Notes under the pieces: model-generated | The model's database searches: none | What the model was told of the DNA's origin: nothing | What the model saw: the letters and a program-made list of their open reading frames with translations, nothing else | From: Isoetes taiwanensis | Lineage: Eukaryota > Streptophyta > Lycopodiopsida > Isoetales > Isoetaceae | DNA length: 64,000 nucleotides | NCBI GenBank assembly: GCA_021234155.1 | Contig: JAJEKV010000013.1 | Coordinates: 2,759,252-2,823,251 of the forward strand | Direction: 5' to 3' | Position numbers and translations under genes: made by a program | Part shown: positions 22,945 through 34,369 of the stretch, in pieces | Layout of the letters: each line of letters begins with the position of its first letter | Numbering within the stretch: position 1 is the first letter of the stretch

Positions 22945-25100
22945 CATGCAAAGATTACCCTTGCAAGAAGGCCCAGGCCGGAAATCACGATTCGGACGTG
23001 GAACAAGGCTTACGCCTGCCTTGCCAATGGGAAAGCCCCGTGACTTGATGGTATGCGTGCGTAACCGCTATGGGCGGGTGGCCGCCCATAATACCAAAGG
23101 GTCGATCGCCTTTGTTCAACAAGGCATTACAGAAGGCCTCCCCGCCGCAGTGGACCAATAGCGAAGTTGTTCCCATCTATAAGGCAGTGACCCACATCGC
23201 CTAATCACCACCGAACAATCATGGTCGGGCCGGTGTTTGCAAAACTACTTGCCGGGATTCTCGAGCGCCAGCTTGAAGGGCCGGGCAAGGTGAAGAGAGA
23301 GGTGTGGCCCTCACCCAAAGTGTGATTCGCACTCCCAAGACTCAACCATTGACCACATCTTCACGCTAATAACTCGATTGAAGACAGCAGGAACCGCCGC
23401 CGATCTATATTGTTGCTTTGTGGATTTTGGCGAAGGCATTTGACAATCGTGGCTCTCGAAAAACTATGGGCAAGACCGCAGCGGTACCGGGGTTCCCCGT
23501 GAGATTTGCGTAACGCAAAGGTACGTGCTATATGAAAGATGCTCTGGTCTGGGCTGTTGGCATAAGCCAACTATTTGATAGTAGTATCGGGTTCGCCGGG
23601 GATGCCCTCTCTCCCCAACATTGTTTGGGCTTTACATTGATCAATTGAGAGCCGGGTTTGCCGATAATGGGGGCGATGGAGCTCACCTTCTATCGGATCA
23701 TCGACACGCTTAGTATATGCCGATGATGTGGACCTCCTAGCTTACACACCGCCAGACATGCAACGACATCTCGATGCCTTGGACATTCCCGCCAAGTTTA
23801 ATCGATGGCGCTGGCCAACCCGCCAAGACTAAGGTGGTTTTCATATCATCTTCACCACCGAGGGTCCCTCCTTCGATTACTAAGGCCGAATGTGGAAGTT
23901 GCATCCACATACAAGTATTTGGGAGTGGAGTTTCCTTCTACTAATCGGGACACATCCATACGACTACGAAAGTGACGGGCAGTCGAAGGCACTATATGCA
24001 ATGCAAAACAATAGTCATAGAGCGAAGTTGTATGATTGGGCCCATCACCACACCCGCTTAAGGTCTTAGTAGAGCCCGGCCCTTTTATATGGGGTGGAAG
24101 TATGGGGCCCAAGATAGTATCACTTGCTACTTGAATGACTTGGGAGCAGTCCGAAAGCCTTCTTAGTAACGAAAGCACTAGGGGTGAAGTCCACAACCCC
24201 ATATCAAATTCTACCGGCAGGAGAAAGGATTCTTGCCTCTTCGTGAGGGCTGCCCCTTGATAGCCACATTGTCTATTTTCTAAGGTGGTCAATATGGACG
24301 ATGCTCATCTCCCTAAACTAGCTTATATCATGGTAATGGTCGCAGCCACCAAGGCCCTTATTGGAGGAAAAAGAGAGCTCAATGGTTCGCTAGATGGAAT
24401 GTGCAGAGCACAGTGCATACATGTGCAAGCGGTGCAGGCAGATCGCCATAGCTTACGGCAATATCTTGACGCTTGCTTCCTCAAAGAAGCTTTGGGATGC
24501 CAATGCCCTTTGAACATGTCAAGACAAAGACACTATCGGCGCCACATAAATCCCACATTGGAACGAGGCCCCGAATGCTACCTGCACTCCACTTGCCCAT
24601 GAAAAAGGCGCACTCATTGCCTCCATTCGCATTGTGGGCACATCATCTTCGGAATTGAGACAGGCAGATGGATTGGTGAGCCACGCCATGACAATGCTCT
24701 GGCTAACGCCGCCAAATGGGAGTCATTGAGGATGAATCTCATACCCTTCAAAGTTGCCCAAAGATATGATCAAATCTGATGCGCTTATGCCGAAGTTGGT
24801 CGCCCGCCACCGTTACATGTGACATTGAGCACAAAGATCCGTGACGGGTGCCGGATCATACCTTCGTGAGGTTATGGACATGCGAGATCGCCTATGTCCT
24901 GCACACACTTGACTCAGATATATACATTGATGTATACTTGTATAGCTTTGATAAAGATTCTTATTATCGCCACGTTTTTCCCTCTAAACCCTTCGAAGGT
25001 GGGGTTTTTAACCCCGACAAGAATAAGTTTGTCAAGGCCTTGTGGGTCCCATAGGCCGATTGGCCTCAGTGGACGATAAAAAATCATTCTCATTCTCATT
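22945..25100 (+). mobile_element. LINE copy A, 5'-truncated and broken
   Basis: Reverse transcriptase pieces in order across shifting frames: FNKALQKASPPQWTN and SEVVPIYK (23110-23190), GPVFAKLLAGILERQLEG (23230), DSTIDHIFTLITRLK (23340), CCFVDF with KAFD (23410), GDALSPQ (23600), a YADDVDLLAYT-like stretch (23720), then VEVASTYKYLGVEF (23890), the typical LINE domain after the palm. A C-terminal part follows (YGVEVWGP, then VVNMDDAHLPKLAYI at 24285). The 3' UTR contains CCCTCTAAACCCTTCGAAGG and ends CAGTGGACGATAAAAA plus a (CATTCT)n tail. The endonuclease is absent. Old copy with many stops. Confidence 0.88.
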
Positions 25101-25491
25101 CTTCATCCAACAAAAGAACAATCTCGTTTGCTCAAGTGCTTTTCCATACTGCAAATCTAAGTATCCCCATTTCATCAAATTCCTGAGAAGGCATAAACTA
25201 GAATACCCGTTATTCAACTGCAATATGTAGCATATTAGTAAGCGTTTCAATCAATGCTTTACAATATTTGAGCAATTCTTGCTTCATAGCCATGTCAAAA
25301 TTCATTGTTGAAGAATTTCTTGAAGACTTCTATTTTAGCGCTAAAAAAGGACTTCACATTCTTCTTTTATCCTTATCGAACTCTTGTGTGTAAATTGAGA
25401 GCCCCTCTTTTTTTTGTTATCACTATTGGTGGAGTACTCATTACTAGTTTACTAATAATTAATTTCAGTATTGTTCCATCCATATAAGCCT

Positions 25492-25678
25492 GATAAGGTG
25501 GTTATTGGTCTTTGCCTCAGCTGCTCGGTTGCACGTCCTCGGCCAAATATTTGCCACGTAAGGCCTCGGCCCGACGTTCGGCCCTGGCAGGTCTCGACTT
25601 TACGTGCCAAATATCTGGCCTCGGACGTACAACCTCAGTCACGCAGTTATCAGCCTCAGCCAGACCGATAACCTTATC
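25492..25678. mobile_element. Small fold-back element (187 bp)
   Basis: Ends GATAAGG...GGTTAT and ATAACCTTATC are inverted. The arms continue with ACGTCCTCGGCCAAATATTT against its counterpart near 25585-25635 (CACGTAAGG, CAAATATCTGGCC). GC-rich compared with its flanks. No target duplication found. Confidence 0.6.
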
Positions 25679-26040
25679 TTGGCGGTCGATGGACTCAATG
25701 CGCGTCTATACCATTCACATGAAATCAGGGACTAAAGTTAGGTTGGCGGCCATAGTCTTCACAATCGCTTCTTATTTTAGCAGGAATCACCCATGCAGCA
25801 GTTTTCACCCAAGCAGCCAGTCACGTGCACCCATCCCAGAGTCAGCGATTTTACAAAGAATCCGAGCAAACAAGACAACCGCCAAAAAAGCTTGCATGTG
25901 AATCCACCATAAAATTTCACTTTTTTGTTTAAGGGGTAAAAAACAAACTTTAATTACTTTGCGAAATAGATACAAAGCCATGCTAGCAGGATACACCCTT
26001 AACGCCCTGCTCCTTGGGTTTTTATACCTAAAATAGTCAT

Positions 26041-26237
26041 AACGCCCTAGGGCGTTAATGGCGTTATCACAAAGGCTCATAACGCCCTAGGGCGTTAGCA
26101 CGAAGGCTCATAACATCCTCGAAGCGTTATGGGAATAAAATTCAATGGCACAGGGCGTTATGGGAATAAAATTCAATGGCAATATGGCCATAGCACCATT
26201 TTGGCCATGGCCATATTGCCCAAGAATTTTATTCCCA
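26041..26237. repeat. Nested palindromes with a 40-bp tandem unit
   Basis: AACGCCCTAGGGCGTT, a perfect 16-bp palindrome, occurs at 26041-26056 and again at 26081-26096, exactly 40 bp apart, each followed by a GCTCAT-type link. Then TGGGAATAAAATTC and GGCAATATGGCCAT at 26161 pair with ATGGCCATATTGCC and GAATTTTATTCCCA ending at 26237. Part of the left arm is also duplicated directly at 26129-26160. Confidence 0.75.
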
Positions 26238-26239
26238 TT

Positions 26240-27556
26240 AACGCTGGAGGGCCAGGCGTTATCTACCCCATCTACGAATAAAACTGCAGTTTTTTTTTTT
26301 TCCCCGAAAATAGTAGCATCATTCTTAACGCCATCATCTTTTCATGCGCCTTTATACTTTTAGGGCTCTGTTTCCTTTCAATCCGTTGCCCAGAATATGG
26401 ACCACGAGGAGGTGGATCGACAGAACCACATGCTTCACCTCTCCATACACGCACTATAGACTTTTGTGCGTGCTTGTAAGCTTTCACACAGGCCGCCTTT
26501 TTATGTAGCATTATGGCTTTATCCTGCATTTCTCTGTTGTTTGCACCCCACAACTGAAGACATGGCGCCTTCTGGATAAAATATGAATCAATTACGCATA
26601 CATGCTGAATTTAATGCTTTTCCCGAAGGCAGCCATAGGAGTTCGCTTTTGAGGTAAGAGTGTGTAGTTTCTAAAGTAGATTTCCTCAAGTTATCTTGTG
26701 ACATATCAGGATGAAATTGGGTTAGAAGGCTGTTAGGTAAATGATAACAGAGCTAGAAATTTCTGCGAGTGCAGCATCTGCGTCTTGTTTGTCTTGTGTT
26801 GATGACCAGAAAAGCATGAGTTTGAAAGAAGCCTGCTTTCCGAGTGAACTTGCATGAGTATTAGCAACACAAGCTGTCTCCTGACTAGCAGCTGAAGCAG
26901 GGCTTTGGTGGTTGTTTGCAGGAATGATGACAACATATCACTCTAAGGTCACAAGCTGCTGAAAATACTGAACCATACTGTTATGCATGTAAGTGCGTGA
27001 GAAGAACATGTTTTAAATGTAGCGAATGGTAAGAAAATGACAGACCAAGTTTGCTGACATTATAATCTCTCTTGCATGCTTTGAAAAAATTCAGGGGCCT
27101 TTTCTATTTCTCCGATAGTCTGTGTTGTGGCTGCCTTCAGAGTGAAGCAAAATCAATTGCCTCTTTAAAAACAGGCATAAGTTGCTTTTGGTGTAAGTTT
27201 TTATAGCCCTAGGCAGGGTATCAGTATAAGCTGAAAACAGAGGGTACAAACCTCTGACAGGGTGGATTCTTGTTACAAAAGAATCGAAAAAATTAGGACT
27301 TGAACATATTGTCTCCTTCCAAAAAGAGCCCTAGCAGACCTTTAAGGCAGCACCAGAGCTATTGAACTCCAATAGCAGATCTAATAGGTCTTTGTATATC
27401 AATTTGGGATTTCCATTTCCAATCTCTTGTAGTCCACTCCATCCTTTTCATTGCCTAAACAAGCTCTATCAAGGTCGGTTCTAATTTTCTTTTATTATAA
27501 TGTACTTTGGATCGATCCTTATTCCTACATGTCTCAACAAAGATTCTTGACATGTA
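26240..27556. other. Gene-free stretch
   Basis: No coding signal recognised on either strand. Contains a T-run at 26287-26301 and otherwise unremarkable AT-rich DNA. Confidence 0.5.
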
Positions 27557-27611
27557 CTTAATACCCAAAGCCTTGATGACATTGAATATCCAGAAATACT
27601 ATCCTCTCAAC
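27557..27611 (+). repeat. Flanking direct repeat, left copy
   Basis: About 56 bases beginning CTTAATACCCAAAGCCTTGA recur at 38035-38091 in the same orientation, on the other side of the MULE. Differences are a few substitutions and single-base indels. Confidence 0.85.
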
Positions 27612-27705
27612 CTACTCCATAACGGGCAAAAAAGTTTGTAGATCTTCATGTGCAAGATGCTCATCTTTCTTGCACATTGAAGGTATATTTGGTATACAAG
27701 AAAAG

Positions 27706-27915
27706 GGGTGAAAATACCTTTACCCTGGTTTTGGTGATTTCGTCGCGGTGACTACTCTCCCGCGGAATCACTAACCCTCCTGCCTCGTTATCCGTACCTG
27801 CCCCGTTATCCGTACCTGACAAGCTCCATTTTATACCTTTCGGCGGAATCACATCTGCAAAATACCGCCGGACGGAATCACCACCCTTTATTCTACGCGA
27901 CCGAATCACATGGAA
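27706..27915 (+). repeat. MULE left terminal inverted repeat
   Basis: Matches the reverse complement of about 37725-37991 through GGTGAAAATA, GTTTTGGTGATT, CGCGGTGACTACTCTC, AATCACTAACCCTCC, TTTTATACCTTT, GGCGGAATCAC, AAAATACCGCCGGACGG and CCCTTTATTC. The right arm holds an extra 60-70 bases in the middle (around 37820-37890). Confidence 0.9.
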
Positions 27916-28105
27916 TTGATCCTGCGGGGTGGAATCACCATATACCGTAATATTCTTCCCTGTGGAATCACCGCGTATGATAATATTCTCCCCCGTGGAA
28001 TCACCGCGTAAATATTCTCCCAAGTGGAATCACCACGTAAATATTTATATTCTCCCCCGTAGAATCACCGCGATAATATTCTCCCCCGTGGAATCACTGC
28101 ATACT
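27902..28105 (+). repeat. Outer iteron array (GGAATCACC motif)
   Basis: From 27760 to 28100 I count ten copies of (G)GAATCAC. From about 27930 they fall into a rough tandem of 28-35 bp built as GTGGAATCACCGCG plus TAATATTCTCCCCC. The right end of the MULE has the same motif only three or four times, so the array expanded on the left side alone. Confidence 0.85.
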
Positions 28106-28574
28106 ATTCCTCGAGAAAGAATCATCTGGAGACCTTTGAATCTGTAATAACTGCAGGCAGGGAGGAAAAAGTGTTAGATGGTTCAAACCCAATTCCATTA
28201 AAAAATGCTTTAAGCGAAGCCTATGTTACTTGAAGATCATGAATAAAATTAATACTAAACCAATGGTAGAAAAAAACAAGCTCAGCTACTCTAAACTGCC
28301 CAGAATTTTTCTGGTTGGGGATTTGAACCCCTTGCCAATATCGGCAATGCCCTTTTCATGCCATTTTATATGAAAAGTTAATCTTTCTATATCCTTACAG
28401 ATCTAACAGCATGTCTATCATGCAAAACAAGATAAGAAAATGTAGGAGGCATATTTGCAGAAATAAATGGTATCCCCGGGGATGATAGCAGGGTTCCTTA
28501 AGGGCAAAGAAAACCTTATTGACAAGATTGAAGGTACAAAAAAAAAGAAATAAGAAGATTTAGCAACCCTAAAA

Positions 28575-28932
28575 GTGAAGCGTTTTTATTTTAAATCTAT
28601 TGTCTTGAAAACAGAGGAGCTACACGAAGTGGCAGACGGCCTGCAAGGAGTTGCAAAGGTAATTGACGAAGTGGCTGATGCCATGGAAGAAGTGGAACAA
28701 AATTTTGAGAAACATGCAAATGGAAATAATAAGGAGATTGCCGACAAGATAAATTTTAAGCTAATTCTTGAATTTAGGGCTTCATCTCTTTCAGTTTTCT
28801 TTAAGATCCAGCGCCCTTGTTTCATGTTTGCAGGTAAAAACTGCAACCAAGAATATAAAGAAAGATGTCCAAGATGTCAATACTGCCTTAGATAAACTTG
28901 ACAAAAGCGCAGAGAAAGATATCTTTGCTTGA
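28575..28932 (+). pseudogene. Coiled-coil gene fragment, probably captured by the MULE
   Basis: First part, in frame from 28575: charged heptad-like helices (TEELHEVADGLQGVAKVIDE, then EEVEQNFEKHANGNNKEIAD). After a stretch without coding character, a perfect acceptor TTTGCAG (ending 28833) opens VKTATKNIKKDVQDVNTALD, then KLDKSAEKDIFA and a TGA at 28930-28932. The two parts have the same style and would join as one amphipathic protein of about 90 residues. I see no clear GT donor for the first part. It has no relation to MULE genes and sits between the outer and inner arrays of the left arm, as captured host fragments do in Pack-MULEs. Family not recognised. Confidence 0.5.
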
Positions 28933-29779
28933 TGGAAATGTGGTTTTGAATAGATGGGCATGAGTAATCAGAACAAATTTTGCTGCTCCCGGTGAAGCCA
29001 GTATCACAGAAGGGCATCCCAATATGTGGGTCTTGAATACATCTCCATATCTGGAAGAATCCAATTCAAAATTGCAATAATGCATTGGCATGGGCTTAAA
29101 TAGTTAGAAAATGAATGGAATCGAGCACTAATTGAGCACAAACTTTTTCTCACCGAGTGAAGAATTTGTTGGGATTTTCGGGGTAGAGCCTGAGAGTTTC
29201 AGAGATGTAAGGCCACCCCATTGATCCGAGAGGAAGGGGCAAGCCTCTCAGATTTACTAGTCCCATACATTGTTGAGCAACGGCCCTGCTTTTCTACTCC
29301 CTCGCTTTTTCACCCAAGTCATCAAAAGCCCTGCTTTAATCCCCCGTTCTGGCCTTGCATAGCGCTTATTGGACGGGTTCCGCTTCCGCTCAAAAATGGT
29401 GCATGTCTCTCATGGAACGGATCTGAAGCTTAAGAGGTGGATGTTTGAAGCAAAACAGTGGAAAGATTAATTAGATTTTGTGTTTGTGGAGAAAGAAATT
29501 GACATTTCGAACTAGGCTTCCTATTTGAAAAGAAAGGAGAATAACAAGAAAAAGGGAGCTACCGGAGAAGAGCCATACAACCATTACCGTTTTTCACGGT
29601 GGTATGTGAAAGTAGCCTCTCGTGATCTCGGGGCCGCCCAACAACCGCGGGTTGTGCCGGGTTGTGGCTCCCGTTGTTGCCTCCCCTGGTCGCCTCCCCG
29701 CGGGCTTCCGTCATTGGCTCCTCCTCGGTGGCCCCTGTTGTGGCTCTGTCATCGCCCACGTGATAGCTTCAAAGATCTT
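28933..29779. other. Left-arm filler without recognised genes
   Basis: Has no counterpart in the right arm, where about 37640-37720 connects the outer and inner repeats directly. From 29620 it turns GC-rich (GGGTTGTGCCGGGTTGTGGC) like the inner arm. An insertion or capture in the left arm would explain the asymmetry. Confidence 0.5.
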
Positions 29780-30350
29780 CTCAAGGACTTAGCCTCCTCA
29801 ACCCCAACCTGTTCAATGCGCTCAAGATACTTCTACCCCGGATTGGGGATCACGGAGCTAGAGATCCCATCCTCCTAATCCCGAGGCTTCGGCCGGGATC
29901 GGATTTCGGGACCCGTTTTTCCGTCATCGACACATGCGTGCATTGCCGTCGATCCGGGCCGTCCGAAACCCGGTCGAATCTCCGTGAGTCGCGGGGAGAT
30001 CCCTCCTCGGGATCCACGGTGATCCCCTCCAAAGGATCACGAGGGACTGGTCGATATCCTCCCGATCTCCGCCCGTGGTGATCCCCTCCTCAGGGATCAC
30101 GAGGGATCGGTCGATATCCTCTCCGATATGGGCCGTGGTGATCCCCCTCTCAGGGATCACGAGGGGCTGGTCGATATCCTCCCCGAGAGCTATAGTGGTG
30201 ATCCCCTCCTCAGGGATCACGAGGGCTCGGGGGTCGATATCCTCTCCCGATATCGCCGGGTGATCCCTCCTAGGGATCACGAGGGCATGGTCGATATCCT
30301 CTCCCCGATATCGGCCGTGGTGATCCCTCCTCGGGATCACATCCATGATG
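29780..30350 (+). repeat. Inner inverted arm with 60-bp iterons, left copy
   Basis: Begins with CTCAAGATACTTCTACCCC, shared with the right arm near 37610-37630 in inverse. From 30020 a 60-bp unit repeats: GGTCGATATCCTC recurs at about 30048, 30108, 30168, 30231 and 30288, each unit with GTGGTGATCCCCTCCTC and GGGATCACGAGGG. The unit contains its own palindromes (GGTGATCC with GGATCAC; GATATC). Ends at the GATCACATCCATGATG shared with 37030-37045. Confidence 0.92.
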
Positions 30351-30879
30351 TATTGTGATCCCATCCTCGGGATCATCCCCCGACCCGCTATCCGCCCATC
30401 GACACCGACCGCCTGCCACGATGCCCGCATGCCACGTGGGTCAAATCGCGGACCGCCGGGTTATCCCGCCCTGAATCACGCCCTTGCAATTACGAGCCGC
30501 CCACGGGTAGCATCCAAGCTGGCCTTTCAAATTTAAGGCCGACGACCGAAGTTATTACCGTGACGCTGCCAATAATGCCGCCACGCGGACAAGTGATCGA
30601 GGAGGGAATTCCCACTCACGGGAGTGCAATTTTCGGATTGCTCAACACTACCTCAAGGCCATTTTCTCGAGAGGAAAGGGCCCGATCAGCGGCGCCAGAG
30701 TCGCCGTGGTCTCGACACGGCGCCAGAAGTTACTTTTACTTGTTTAAGGTAAAAAATCGATCAATAGACCCCTACGACGACCTAAGCATCGCTTTTTAAC
30801 CTTTGCTTTGTTTTTAACGCTTTTTTTTTGCCTCGTCCCTTGCAGATGGACTAATCTGTTAACCCCGAAATTAGCTTGA

Positions 30880-33084
30880 ATACCTCCATAAATGAGAACT
30901 GGGGCCCGCAGATGAGGCTGCAAATTCTCTTAAGTTACCGGGATCGCTTTTAGATATAGCCGGGTTTGAATCAGATACGAGGTGGAATCCCCTTCCAAAG
31001 AGAAGAAAAAGAGTGAAAAGCCTGATCCGACAACAGTTGTCGAGCCCCCTGCAGATAAAAATCCAGCCTCTGTTGAGGCTCATCGGCAGGAGGATATTCA
31101 TGGGGCTCAAGGGGATGGCGATGTTGATAGGGAAGATTTCTTTGAGCACCCATTGTGAAGAGCCCTGCATCACCGCAGATGAGTTGGCCCGCAGATGGAG
31201 GTGCTGTGTAGACGCCTCAGCGATAAGAGCTACGCCAGAAAGGTTGATTTAGAAAATCATAGGTTCGTGGCACACCCGCATTTATGAGAATTTCAAGCTC
31301 CCCCGATGCTCCAAGGGGTCGGATTCCCGGCAACAAACAAAGAAGGGTGAATCCAAGAAGAGGGACTATGGGAAGATAGTGTGGCTACCGATCTTGTGAT
31401 CCGGATTTCAAGTATGCCCATAACTTGACCAGAAACTTCAAAGGACTAGATGAGCCGCAGCAAAGATTGGCGGATCAACGATAGATATTGGATTGCTTCT
31501 ACCCGAAGGGCGAGCTGACTTCATCAATTTGCGTGTTCGTGAGAAAGAAAGCACAGAGCTCGAATCCCGTGAGAAGCAAATAAGGGAAATTGGCTCGAAT
31601 TGCTCTGAGCCATGGCAATGGGGTCACCGAGTCGAAAATTTGGCCCAAAAGCCCTAAATGGGATTCCGAAAGCAGCCCAAGTGGACGCAGACGCATTGAG
31701 TGCCGAATTCGTGGCTGCCGCAGATGATAATCTGAAATCTCCCGTGTTAAAAGGAGGACACCACATGGTTCTGGATGCACCATTGAAGCCGGTTTCGACT
31801 AAGGCCCTACGAGAACCGCTATCATGGCTCCCAATCAAATTATTTCCAAGAATCCGGAGCCCGATGACCTAAGAGGAGCCGCTTGATTCCAAAGATAAAA
31901 CCCAGCCAGATAAGATTTCATTATTTGTATTGCATAGATCCCTCCTTTCACATTGCTGTTTCGTCCTACCGTAGAGAGGTCCAAAATGAGAGATGGACCT
32001 TTAATTTCACATTGACATATCCAATTGTTGTGGAGAGTCCGCTACTTAAGGTGGGCAAGAAATCGCAATCCGTGGAGTTCTTCATCACCAGGCAGAGGCC
32101 CAAAATTCCAAACAATTCCAAGTGGCCTCGGAGATTTGGCATGCGAGGTGGATGCCGACCGCATTGGAGCTTTACCGTGGAGTGTAATTTTGCTACTACA
32201 GTTCACTTTTTGCTCAAACAATTGGAATTTCGCTTTTAATTTGCACATCCTCTCCTCGTGGTACTTGTCCATTCGATTCCTATTCGTAAGAGATGTCACC
32301 ACGTAATGGTTCACCCCCACGATTCTGGATTATTTCTAAGTGGAAGCAAGGCAGGTTTAGGCGGGCATATGACCAATTTGCAAAGTTGATCCCGCCATCA
32401 CCGCTTTGGCAAAGCCGCTCAATGGAGAATTCAAAGATGTTCAAAGACTACTACATTTCAAGTAATGCAAGGTAACATCCGCTTGTGAAGTTAAAAGATC
32501 CCCTTCATTTTTAATTGTATGGTGATTAGTTTTATCGAACTGCAGTGGCCATTGGAGCCTGTTTATATTAGTTGTTGATCAATTGGCATGCCAGAAACTG
32601 AACAAGCCCTGCCCATGCATTTTGCACTTTGATTCTTATGATCCCCTGCATGCAGATGTTCGAGGCTTCATAACTTTGTGAGTTATTTCAGGTGTACACA
32701 TATTTATGGTTTCAGCATAGGTAATTAGGTTCTTATTTTAGGGATTGAACTCGGATTACATTTCCAGGTTCTTGAATGACCTATTCAAGAGGTGGAAGCA
32801 CGAGGAATCAGCACTTCACAATGCTCCTTGCATACTGATGGATGCTCCCCAGCAACATAACAGCCAAGATTGTGGTGTATATGTGGTAAATTATGTGAAT
32901 AGATTTATTCGAGATGTTTGCAGCACCAAAGATCAGGTAAATCACAATTCTGAATGACTTAAGAATTGAGATTTTCGTAATTGTCACTTTTCGATTGTTC
33001 TTTTCAGTTGTCATTACCCGGGATTGGTTCCGTAAGGAAGAGATAAACAATACCCTAAAGTTGTTTCATTACAGCTTTGCGTAA
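30880..33084 (+). pseudogene. Ulp1-type (C48) cysteine peptidase gene of the MULE, decayed
   Basis: Ulp1-family enzymes cleave SUMO or similar conjugates after a Gly-Gly end. The full catalytic triad is visible: GHWSLFILVVDQ (His at 32550) and CILHFDSYDPLH (Asp at 32631) in one exon (32546 to about 32674), then DAPQQHNSQDCGVYVVNYVN (Cys at 32871) in the next (about 32742-32936, donor GTAAAT). A further piece, DWFRKEEINNTLKLFH, follows an acceptor TTTTCAG at about 33006. The splice phases between these pieces do not all fit, so single-base changes have accumulated. Upstream, 30985-31165 reads as a charged disordered tail (ESPSKEKKKSEKPDPTTVVE), as in the long N-termini of transposon-borne ULPs. 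The region between 31200 and 32540 is broken. Faces the transposase gene. Confidence 0.8.
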
Positions 33085-33357
33085 ATCGAGGACTGCCTCA
33101 GCCCAAGGGAAATCCACTTTCTATTTGCCCGGAAGGCCCTGATCGCTTCTCTCGCCCGTTAATACCGTCTCACGTTAAATGGCCCCCCGAAAATAACAAT
33201 GGATCTAATCTATATATTTGAATGTAATTTGAGTAAACGGTATGCACATATGAATATAAGAAATGAACTTTCTCGGAAATATTGAGACAATTTCGCGGAA
33301 ATATTGGTCAATGTGAAATATTGGTCAATGTGTCAATGTCCTTGATAATTATGTTGT

Positions 33358-33805
33358 GATCCCCGCCCCCGGATCACAACATTATTATTGGGGATCCCTT
33401 CCTCCCGGATCACACGCCCTTGAAAAAAACATTATTTAATTTCAATGGTATGGATATTATTTTCGATATTAAGGGATATTCGTTGTAGATGCGGATGATC
33501 CCTCCTCCCGATCACAACATAATTAATGGGGATCCCTCCTCCAGGGATTACACGCCCGCTAAAAAAGCATTATTTAATTTCAATGGCATGGTTACTATTT
33601 TCGATATTAAGGGATATTAGATTTGTAGATGCCTGGATGATCCCTCCTCCCGGGATCACAACATAATTAATGGGGATCCCTCCTCCGGATCACACGCCCA
33701 TGAAAAAAGCATTATTTAATTTCAATGGTATGGTTACTATTTTCGATATTAAGGCATATTCTTTCAGATGCCGTGGTGATCCCCACCTCGGGATCACACG
33801 TCCGG
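33358..33805 (+). repeat. Central minisatellite (about 140-bp unit, just over 3 copies)
   Basis: Units start near 33358, 33497 and 33638, with a partial one at about 33776. Each has two GATCCC...GATCAC blocks (GATCCCTCCTCCCGGGATCA type) separated by AACATAATTAATGGG, followed by CACGCCC, an A-run, ATTATTTAATTTCAATGG and TTTTCGATATTAAGG. The GATCCC...GATCAC core is the same as in the subterminal arrays. It lies exactly between the 3' ends of the two convergent genes. Confidence 0.9.
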
Positions 33806-34369
33806 TTCTTAAATGTCCCAATTTAACCTCAATGGTTTGATTTCTTAAATGAGTTATGTTTCCCCTAAGTTATCGTGATGTAGTGAGAACAATTGAAAGT
33901 AAACTCATAAATGACTTAACATGTTCTGCTCAACCAATACTTACAATATCCCTCCATCTCAACTTGCTTCCAGCTCTTCTTGATTTCCTTGTCCTTCCCT
34001 GCTCCCAAGCTCTATCAAAGGCTTGAGCCCCGCCAAACTATTTCCACACTTCTCTTCAATTGCCAAGGTGGGGAGAGTTGTTATGGCTACCATGTTGGTG
34101 CCCCCAACATCATTCATTCTCTAGCCTAGTGTCGAAGTTGTCTCATAAGAGAATCAAGAGCAACAAGCATGCTAGGATCTTTTTTTCGCCCCTTGACACC
34201 ACTCTAGCAATTACTTCTGTAAGGATGCACGAAGTCTTATCCAAGTTAAACCTTTGTCCCTTTGGGAGAGAGACTCCTCTCCCAAGCATACAATGTCGGG
34301 CCACATCTTCACATGGGTTTCCCTCCCATGGAACTATCTCCTCACATGGCCTCAACGGGTCCATGCCCC

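Noticed and set aside
27902-28105. CRISPR-like appearance of the outer iteron array.
   Set aside because: Units are tandem, spacers are not unique, and the context is a eukaryotic transposon.
28317-28331. GGGGATTTGAACCCC, a perfect tRNA T-arm-like word on the minus strand.
   Set aside because: No acceptor, D or anticodon stems around it form a cloverleaf. It could be a SINE relic, but there is no tail or target duplication.
30075-30430. Long overlapping open frames on both strands in the GATCAC array.
   Set aside because: Any stop-free 60-bp tandem unit gives these. The translations are just the repeat.
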